Source: Undibacterium sp. (GTDB taxonomy: Bacteria; Pseudomonadota; Gammaproteobacteria; Burkholderiales; Burkholderiaceae). Taken from it: a stretch of DNA of 20,887 bases. This document shows positions 16,263 to 20,887 of this stretch, one piece after another. The notes below the pieces were generated by a model. That model had not been told where the DNA came from. It saw only the letters and a list, made by a program, of their open reading frames with translations, and did no database searches. The stretch covers positions 1 through 20,887 of the forward strand of contig JACMRF010000022.1 of assembly GCA_014376575.1 (NCBI GenBank). Reading direction: 5' to 3'. The first letter of the stretch is position 1, and every line of letters starts with the position of its first letter. A program made the translations under genes and the position numbers.

Positions 16263-17066
16263 ATGTCATTTCAAACCGTACTTGAATTCGCGAGCCTATC
16301 CGATACGGGGTTGGTGCGGGCGCATAACGAAGATGCCATAGAAACTAGCCAAGAGTTAGGGCTTGCTATTCTTGCCGATGGCATGGGTGGATACAATGCC
16401 GGCGAAGTCGCCAGTCGTATGTGCGTCGAGCTTATCGCCAAGCACTTAAAGCAAAAACAGCAATCTGCATGGATACCACTACTGTCACGCCAGACAATGG
16501 TTGCATCGCGCTGGATCACCGATGCCATCGCGTACGCCAATGACCGTGTGCTTGAAGCTGCGCACGAACATGCAGAGTATGTCGGTATGGGCACAACCAT
16601 TGTCGTTGCGATGTGCCATCAAGATAGATTGTTGGTCGCCCATGTCGGTGATTCGCGCGTTTATCGGTTTCGATCAGGTCAACTCAAACAGATTACACGC
16701 GACCATTCAGTCTTGCAGGCCCAAATTGACGCCGGCCTCATCACTGAAGAGCAAGCGAAATTTTCTCCCATCAAAAACCTCATCACAAGAGCAGTCGGTG
16801 CGCAAAAAGACATAGAAGTAGAGATTCATGATCACCATATGGAGGTGGGAGATATTTACCTTTTATGTTCAGATGGATTGACCGACATGCTCAACCATGA
16901 TCAAATTCACCACATTATTAAACAGCATGACACCCAGCTAGCGCTTTGTTGCCAAACCTTGGTCAATGGCGCAAATGATAGCGGTGGAAGGGATAATATC
17001 TCAGTGGTTCTACTCAAAGTCACCACACTGCATCAACGTAAATTGATGGATATTTTTGCCAGCTAG
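16263..17066 (+). CDS. PP2C-family serine/threonine protein phosphatase (Stp/PrpC type)
   Basis: A 267-residue cytoplasmic phosphatase that removes phosphate from Ser/Thr using two divalent metals. All metal-ligand motifs of the family are present: RAHNEDA (Asp24), LADGMGGYNAGEVAS (Asp39), GMGTTIVVA, HVGDSRVYRF, the DHS motif, LLCSDGLTDML (Asp204) and GGRDNISVVLL (Asp244). The frame opens earlier at a GTG (16239), adding eight residues, but the ATG at 16263 gives the usual PP2C start and is preferred; neither has a good ribosome site. The next gene, 35 nt on, encodes an FHA phospho-threonine reader, so the two probably act in one phosphorylation circuit. No Ser/Thr kinase gene is present in the window. 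Confidence 0.92.
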   Translation: MSFQTVLEFASLSDTGLVRAHNEDAIETSQELGLAILADGMGGYNAGEVASRMCVELIAKHLKQKQQSAWIPLLSRQTMVASRWITDAIAYANDRVLEAAHEHAEYVGMGTTIVVAMCHQDRLLVAHVGDSRVYRFRSGQLKQITRDHSVLQAQIDAGLITEEQAKFSPIKNLITRAVGAQKDIEVEIHDHHMEVGDIYLLCSDGLTDMLNHDQIHHIIKQHDTQLALCCQTLVNGANDSGGRDNISVVLLKVTTLHQRKLMDIFAS

Positions 17067-17101
17067 TCAGATTTTTAACCAGCCCTTATCGAAAGAACTA
17101 A

Positions 17102-17752
17102 GTGATTCATCGCGAGAATTCCACGGCGAAAGTTATCGTCACCTTAGATGGTCGTATCCAACAGGAAGTCGTCTTGGCTAAGTCGCGCATGACAGTTGGC
17201 AGACGCCCAGGAAACGATTTGATCCTGGATCACCTCACAGTGAGTGGACAACACGCGGCAATTGATACCGCACCGAGTGGCTCATTTATTCTCGATCTGG
17301 GCAGTACCAATGGTACTTTGGTCAATGGGCAACCTATTACCAAGCACCTGTTGCAGGATGATGATGTGATTGATATTGGTAAGTACAAACTGAAGATCAA
17401 GATCGAATCGCTAAAACATAGTGCGCTCAATGCCGTGCAAATCGTTGCCCCAACCGTTAAAAAAACAGATGTTGCTGCTCCCGCAATAATTAAAGTTCTC
17501 AATGGAAGTAATGTGGGCCGTGAAATTGTGCTGAACAAGGCAGTTACAACAATGGGTACGCCAGGCACAATAGTGATTACTCTCAGCCGTGAAGCAAATT
17601 CATATCGCATTAAATGCCTGGAAGGAAGCGCACTTTATAAAATTAACGATGGTGCAGTGAGCGCGGTCTCGACGCTGTTGATTCACGGCGACGTCATTAG
17701 CTTAGGGGGGACAAGAATGTCATTTCATTTCCCCCAAAACAAACTGACATGA
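17102..17752 (+). CDS. FHA-domain protein (possible tandem FHA)
   Basis: A 216-residue cytoplasmic protein. The N-terminal FHA domain (about 10-100) has the phospho-threonine-binding residues in VGRRPGNDLIL (Gly33, Arg34), TVSGQHA (Ser48, His51) and DLGSTNGTLVNG (Asn70, Gly71). A linker rich in Val, Ala and Pro leads to a second domain (about 128-210; KVLNGSNVGREIVLNK... HGDVISLGGTRMSFHF) that looks like a degenerate FHA fold lacking the Arg and Ser-x-x-His pair. FHA domains bind phosphothreonine peptides, so this may read a mark removed by the neighbouring PP2C phosphatase. The start is GTG with a GAAAGAAC ribosome site a few bases upstream. A pilin gene with its own promoter follows. Confidence 0.86.
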   Translation: MIHRENSTAKVIVTLDGRIQQEVVLAKSRMTVGRRPGNDLILDHLTVSGQHAAIDTAPSGSFILDLGSTNGTLVNGQPITKHLLQDDDVIDIGKYKLKIKIESLKHSALNAVQIVAPTVKKTDVAAPAIIKVLNGSNVGREIVLNKAVTTMGTPGTIVITLSREANSYRIKCLEGSALYKINDGAVSAVSTLLIHGDVISLGGTRMSFHFPQNKLT

Positions 17753-17796
17753 CAATTTTTGGCACATTTTAATTTTTAGAAGTGACAAAAATTGTC
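17750..17796. promoter_or_regulatory. Cluster of TTGTC/GACAA sites upstream of the first pilin (candidate PilR enhancer)
   Basis: GACAATTTTT (17751-17760) is the exact inverse of AAAAATTGTC (17787-17796), and the latter overlaps GACAAAAATTGTC (17784-17796), itself a palindrome. Three TTGTC half-sites thus lie about 85-130 nt upstream of the -24/-12 promoter, a normal distance for a sigma-54 activator. PilR of Pseudomonas binds repeated (C/G)TGTC-type sites, so this is a reasonable candidate; the first copy overlaps the stop codon of the FHA gene. Confidence 0.45.
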
Positions 17797-17881
17797 GTAA
17801 TTAATTCTAATTGCATATAAAAAAACAATATTTTTTAAAAATTACGATGGGAAATTGATTCTTTCATCAATTTATTGAAGG

Positions 17882-17897
17882 TGGCACGAGCTTTGCT
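17882..17897 (+). promoter_or_regulatory. Sigma-54 promoter of the first pilin gene
   Basis: TGGCACGAGCTTTGCT is a full match to the -24/-12 consensus TGGCACG-N4-TTGCW, with the required 10 nt between GG and GC. It begins 61 nt before the pilin ATG. Sigma-54 with PilS/PilR control of major pilin genes is well known in Pseudomonas and others. Confidence 0.9.
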
Positions 17898-17942
17898 AGC
17901 TCTGAATATGCGTTTCCCTATTAATCTCTTCAGGAGTATCAA

Positions 17943-18407
17943 ATGACATTTACTAACGTAACTAAAAAAATGCAACGTGGTTTTACATTGATCGAATTGA
18001 TGATCGTTGTCGCCATTATCGGTATTTTGGCTGCTGTCGCGATTCCACAATATGGTAATTACACTTCACGCTCAAGAGCATCCGTAAGTTTGGCTGAATT
18101 GGCTCCATACAGAACGGCAATTGGCTTGTGTGCTCAAGAGAAGGGAACTTTGACAGGATGTGATTCTGGTTCGAATGGTGTGCCAACGGCGGCAGCAACT
18201 AAGAATAACGTTGGCCTTAATATTAATTCGGGCATTATCAAGTCGACTAGTGGGGCAACAGATGCTGCTGGGAATGCATTGACGGTTTTATATACTCCGA
18301 CTGCTCCAGCGACTTCTGATGCAGCTATGCCTTGGGTTATGACTAGTGGCGCGGGCACAATTTGCGACACAGTGCGTGGCTTGAAGGGCACTGCTGGTTG
18401 CCCATAA
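17943..18407 (+). CDS. pilA: Type IV major pilin (first copy)
   Basis: A 154-residue type IVa prepilin. The leader [13 protein letters not shown] is cleaved by prepilin peptidase before Phe14, and [20 protein letters not shown] is the N-terminal assembly helix with the key Glu at mature position 5. The globular part has four cysteines: Cys63 and Cys73, and Cys141 and Cys153, the last pair forming a D-region loop that closes with the C-terminal GCP. A strong AGGAG ribosome site precedes the ATG, and a perfect sigma-54 promoter lies upstream. A terminator follows directly, so it can be made as a single-gene message in large amounts. TfpZ and a second pilin lie downstream. It is probably the pilus subunit for twitching, adhesion or DNA uptake; which of the two pilins is dominant cannot be read from sequence. 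Confidence 0.94.
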   Translation: MTFTNVTKKMQRGFTLIELMIVVAIIGILAAVAIPQYGNYTSRSRASVSLAELAPYRTAIGLCAQEKGTLTGCDSGSNGVPTAAATKNNVGLNINSGIIKSTSGATDAAGNALTVLYTPTAPATSDAAMPWVMTSGAGTICDTVRGLKGTAGCP

Positions 18408-18451
18408 TAATTAAAAAGTGACATTTGCTGATGTTTGTTGTGGTTGGAAAT

Positions 18452-18484
18452 AAAAAAGGAACACGTTCAGTGTTCCTTTTTTAT
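18452..18484 (+). terminator. Terminator after the first pilin
   Basis: A perfect 13-bp stem, AAAAAAGGAACAC (18452-18464) with GTGTTCCTTTTTT (18470-18482), around a 5-nt loop GTTCA, ends in a T-run 45-75 nt past the pilin stop. It isolates the highly expressed pilin from TfpZ. Confidence 0.92.
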
Positions 18485-18573
18485 TATTCAATTATTGCGC
18501 CACCTTAATGAAAAATGTGTGATGGCGCATTTAGTATGAAGTTTATAGGTTGATTATTTTTTATTAAATTATT

Positions 18574-19416
18574 ATGAAGATACGTCTAATAGCCTTTTCC
18601 TGCCACCTTGTGTTGAGCGCTATTGTTGTTGCTCTGGTAATGGCCTTTGTTATTGGAGTCTGGTATCCATCACCTTTGTTTTATGCTCAAAACTTTTCGA
18701 GAATTCTTATTACTTTAGTGAGTGTTGACCTTGTTTTAGGGCCACTCTTGACATTTTTAGTCTACAATCCGCAAAAAAAACTATTCAAATTCAATCAGAA
18801 AAAACTGCTTAAATTTGATTTGGCAATCATTTTTCTGATCCAAATTTGCGCATTATCATATGGGATTCATATGAGTTACATTTCTCGTCCTGTCTATGTA
18901 GTTTATAGTGCCGGGAAATTTGAGAGCGTGGGTGCTAATGAGTATGATCGGATTGATTTAAGAAAGGTATTTCCAGACAATCCATATTTGCGTTTGTCAA
19001 AAAAAGGTCCAGTTTGGGTTGGCGCTATTGCCCCAGAAACAATGACATTGGCAGATAAGTTGGATTTGCAATTTTCTACAGAATATGGTGATGGTTTGCG
19101 CATGATGCCGCATTATTATGTTCCTTATGAAAAAATTAATGCTGATGCGATAAGGCGCGGTAAACGTGCAAGCGATCTCAATCTGAATATAAAACAAGCA
19201 ATTAAAAAATCGGATTCGTCGGACAATAAAACTCTGCCCAATTCCGTTGATCAAATCAAAGCGGTACGAGATTGGTTGAGCCATTTGTCTATTCCGCTCG
19301 AGAAAATTGTATTAATTCCTTTAAAAGGACGCGATAAATTTGCAATTGTTGCGCTTAATGCGGACACGGGTATCGTTTTGGATTCGATATCTCAAGATCC
19401 GTGGTGGTATCAATAA
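18574..19416 (+). CDS. TfpX/TfpZ-family type IV pilin accessory protein
   Basis: A 280-residue inner-membrane protein with three N-terminal membrane helices (about 9-30, 43-64 and 82-100) and a large C-terminal domain, probably periplasmic. Family features are WYPSPLFYAQ (30-39), the second-helix motif VDLVLGPLLTFLVYNP (51-66), a DLAIIFLIQICALSYG third helix and RPVYVVYSAGKFESV. Members of this family are encoded beside particular pilin types in Pseudomonas and are needed for, or improve, surface assembly of their partner pilin; TfpZ-like proteins act with pilins having a longer disulfide loop. Here the gene sits between two pilin genes, so either or both may be its client. No ribosome site is evident, and the preceding terminator suggests low expression. 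The composition is AT-rich, more so than the housekeeping genes. Confidence 0.85.
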   Translation: MKIRLIAFSCHLVLSAIVVALVMAFVIGVWYPSPLFYAQNFSRILITLVSVDLVLGPLLTFLVYNPQKKLFKFNQKKLLKFDLAIIFLIQICALSYGIHMSYISRPVYVVYSAGKFESVGANEYDRIDLRKVFPDNPYLRLSKKGPVWVGAIAPETMTLADKLDLQFSTEYGDGLRMMPHYYVPYEKINADAIRRGKRASDLNLNIKQAIKKSDSSDNKTLPNSVDQIKAVRDWLSHLSIPLEKIVLIPLKGRDKFAIVALNADTGIVLDSISQDPWWYQ

Positions 19417-19587
19417 AGACGATGCTGTAGAGCTCCTTGAGTTTCTGTTAGCGCAGCGAGGTTAGTATTTTCGATATAAAGGATTTGAACAAAGTCTCGC
19501 CAAAATTGAAATATTGATTTTTAGGCAGGTGTATTTTCCACGACATTCCTATTGAGATACGCTACGTGAAAAAGTGTTTTTCAATCA

Positions 19588-19603
19588 TGGCATTATTTTT
19601 GCT
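19588..19603 (+). promoter_or_regulatory. Sigma-54 promoter of the second pilin gene
   Basis: TGGCATTATTTTTGCT keeps the GG-N10-GC core and the TGGCA and TTGCT halves of the -24/-12 consensus, with two mismatches in the -24 part (CG replaced by TT). It begins 61 nt before the ATG, exactly the same distance as at the first pilin. The rest of the leader is not alike. Confidence 0.78.
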
Positions 19604-19648
19604 TTCATACCGTAATTAATTGTTCTAAATAAAAATAGTGAGCAAACC

Positions 19649-20104
19649 ATGAAAATTTTACCAAGCTTTAAGCAAAAGCAACTGGGTTTTACTCTAATTG
19701 AATTGATGATTGTCATTGCAATAATTGGCATTTTGGCTGCAATAGCAATCCCTCAGTATGCTAACTACGTCTCACGGACGAGGGCGGCAACTACATTGGC
19801 TGAACTTTCGCCATATAAGACGGCTATTACTATATGCGCGCAATTATTAGGATCAATCGCAACTTGTGGTTCCGGCGCTAATGGCGTTCCGGTAGTAGCT
19901 GCAACATTAAATAATACTGGTCTCGCTATTTCGCTTTCAGGTGTAATTACATCCTCAAGTATTGCTACTGACATTGCTGGAAATCCCTTAACAGTGATCT
20001 ATACACCAAGTTCGTTAACTACTGATGCTGAAATGGCCTGGATAATGACGGGTACTATTTGCAATCAAATACGCGGTCTTAAGAATACTGCAGGATGTCC
20101 ATGA
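19649..20104 (+). CDS. Type IV pilin, second paralogous copy
   Basis: A 151-residue prepilin closely related to the first copy. Leader [13 protein letters not shown], cleavage before Phe14, then [20 protein letters not shown] with Glu5 of the mature form. Cysteines at 63/73 and 138/150 keep the same spacings (10 and 12) as in the first pilin, and both end in NTAGCP or GTAGCP. The sequences differ mainly in the surface-exposed middle (for example [15 protein letters not shown] against [15 protein letters not shown]). The ribosome site is weaker (GTGAGC) and the sigma-54 promoter less perfect, so expression may be lower or conditional. It is preceded by tfpZ and followed by apparently degenerate DNA. 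It may be an alternative major subunit or a pilus variant. Confidence 0.93.
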   Translation: MKILPSFKQKQLGFTLIELMIVIAIIGILAAIAIPQYANYVSRTRAATTLAELSPYKTAITICAQLLGSIATCGSGANGVPVVAATLNNTGLAISLSGVITSSSIATDIAGNPLTVIYTPSSLTTDAEMAWIMTGTICNQIRGLKNTAGCP

Positions 20105-20157
20105 AGTTTTTGTATTGCAAAGTAGCTATTCTTATTGGGTTAATGGCGTTCAGTTAA
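20101..20157 (+). CDS. Possible 18-residue hydrophobic peptide overlapping the second pilin stop
   Basis: An ATG overlaps the pilin stop in an ATGA and opens an 18-codon frame, [18 protein letters not shown], which looks like a bare signal peptide or the first membrane helix of a longer protein. It could be a truncated remnant, a coupled micropeptide or chance. No family is recognised. Confidence 0.2.
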   Translation: MKFLYCKVAILIGLMAFS

Positions 20158-20752
20158 TCCATACATTATTTTTGTGGTATTTTGGATTGCCAGTTCGGTT
20201 TTGGTTTTAATTATCTTGAACTCTCAGTAAGTGACTTTGGCTTGCGACACATTACATTTAAGAAGCTTTGGATATAACGTGAATATGACATTGACCGAAA
20301 AACCTAGCTTAACTTTTTTCCCACAGTTATATGATGAGATATCTTTTGCATAAAGTACTGTAAATGATCGGATGTCGACGCATGAAGTTGAATTTGCAAA
20401 GCGCGTAACTCAACGTTTTGCTTATGCGCACTTATTGAATAAGCTGACTAATATTTAGGCATTGAATGGTAGACCTCGTTGAGCAGTTTAGACCTTGTCT
20501 ACTTTATAGCGACTTCATCCGATCTCTTATCCAAAGTATTATGATGAATGATGTGCTGCCGCCACGACGGATGCAAGGTATTCTGCGATTGTAAAATCAA
20601 TGCCTAAACCTGATGCGCGCTAATTGCATGATATTGACTTTTGCCGCAATGTGGCTCACGGCTCCTATCATTGAATTCGTCACTGCAAAAGTGTCAGCGA
20701 TACGATGATCGGCAATAATGTTAATTAATACAACTTTAAATGGAGACTCCAC
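20105..20752. other. 648-bp region without a supported gene after the pilin locus
   Basis: Apart from the tiny overlapping frame at its left end, this stretch contains only short, broken frames. One plus-strand frame (20285-20458) is open for 57 codons except for a single TAA. No terminator with a clear T-run was found after the second pilin, and no sigma-54 site was found before the gene at 20753. The region may be decayed coding DNA or a long leader. Confidence 0.6.
20285..20458 (+). pseudogene. Possible gene remnant with one in-frame stop
   Basis: From ATG 20285 the frame reads MTLTEKPSLTFFPQLYDEI and then meets TAA at 20351; it continues open for 34 more codons (STVNDRMSTHEVEFAKRVTQ and on) to TAG at 20456. 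The amino-acid mix on both sides of the TAA looks protein-like. I recognise no family, and a 57-codon frame with one stop can occur by chance, so this is weak. Confidence 0.25.
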
Positions 20753-20887
20753 ATGTTTTTGAAATGGTTTGATGCTTCCGAGGCTGAGAGTTTGGCACAC
20801 GTTTTTGCTGAAAATATTATATCGGGATACCCTGCAAGCGAGAGAAAAACCGCTAAAAAGGGATTGGCGCAACGTGAAAAATTATTA
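20753..20887 (+). CDS. Unrecognised protein, N-terminal 45 residues (runs off window)
   Basis: An ATG with a good GGAG ribosome site 8-11 nt upstream opens a frame that continues unbroken to the last base (45 codons): MFLKWFDASEAESLAHVFAE, then NIISGYPASERKTAKKGLAQ and REKLL. The start is hydrophilic to amphipathic and helical, with no signal peptide or membrane helix, and turns basic after residue 30. I do not recognise the family. The opposite-strand frame covering the same bases is judged a shadow because this one has a proper ribosome site and typical composition. Confidence 0.6.
   Translation, partial: MFLKWFDASEAESLAHVFAENIISGYPASERKTAKKGLAQREKLL

Noticed and set aside
17705..17735. 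G-run and C-run hairpin at the end of the FHA gene
   Set aside because: It is inside coding sequence, has a 20-nt loop and is followed by A-rich sequence, so it is not a terminator.
18496..18529. TGCGCCA/TGGCGCA inverted repeat between the pilin terminator and tfpZ
   Set aside because: A 7-bp stem with a 20-nt loop and no T-run; too weak to call a regulatory element.
20597..20872. 91-codon minus-strand frame at the right end
   Set aside because: It lies antisense to the plus-strand gene starting at 20753, which has a proper GGAG site; the minus-strand product resembles no family.

Overview
The window reads as a chromosomal segment of a betaproteobacterium, most likely family Oxalobacteraceae (Herminiimonas/Undibacterium/Janthinobacterium group). 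This is inferred from gene families and gene order (hda beside purM; recA-recX-DUF2889-sucCD-terC; PP2C-FHA; pilin-TfpZ-pilin) and not from any database comparison. Base composition looks moderate and fairly even, with AT-rich pilin and pilin-accessory genes at the right end. No tRNA, rRNA, IS element, prophage or CRISPR array was seen.

Left part (1-5300): a truncated hda (replication-initiation control) lies divergent from purM (purine synthesis), which ends in a clear terminator. On the minus strand there follow a periplasmic thioredoxin-fold protein and a translationally coupled pair of lipoproteins, a PDZ-containing S41 serine peptidase and a small unknown lipoprotein. A divergent tag gene (3-methyladenine DNA glycosylase I) closes the section.

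Middle (5300-10750): a tight minus-strand operon runs from an OmpR-type response regulator through a 2CSK_N-type histidine kinase and a small DUF4212 membrane protein to a large VC_2705-type sodium:solute symporter. Every junction overlaps or nearly touches (ATGA, 1-nt gap, TAATG), so the two-component system and the transporter are probably made together. The likely substrate is a small carboxylate, but the sequence does not show it. A 605-bp gap with a perfect 14-bp inverted repeat separates this operon from divergent recA.

Right-centre (10750-17750): recA has a LexA box overlapping its promoter and a terminator before recX. Then come DUF2889, the sucC-sucD pair of the TCA cycle with a strong terminator, a TerC/YjbE-type membrane protein, and a PP2C phosphatase with an FHA protein.

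Right end (17750-20887): a type IV pilin locus in the order pilin, TfpZ-type accessory membrane protein, second pilin. Both pilin genes carry sigma-54 -24/-12 promoters placed exactly 61 nt upstream of the start codon, and TTGTC-type sites upstream of the first pilin could bind PilR. This is the most interesting part of the window. It is followed by about 650 bp of apparently degenerate DNA holding a tiny ORF and an interrupted ORF, then the start of an unrecognised gene that runs off the end. I found no clear evidence of a wholly new system; the notable items are regulatory architecture and small or degenerate elements.
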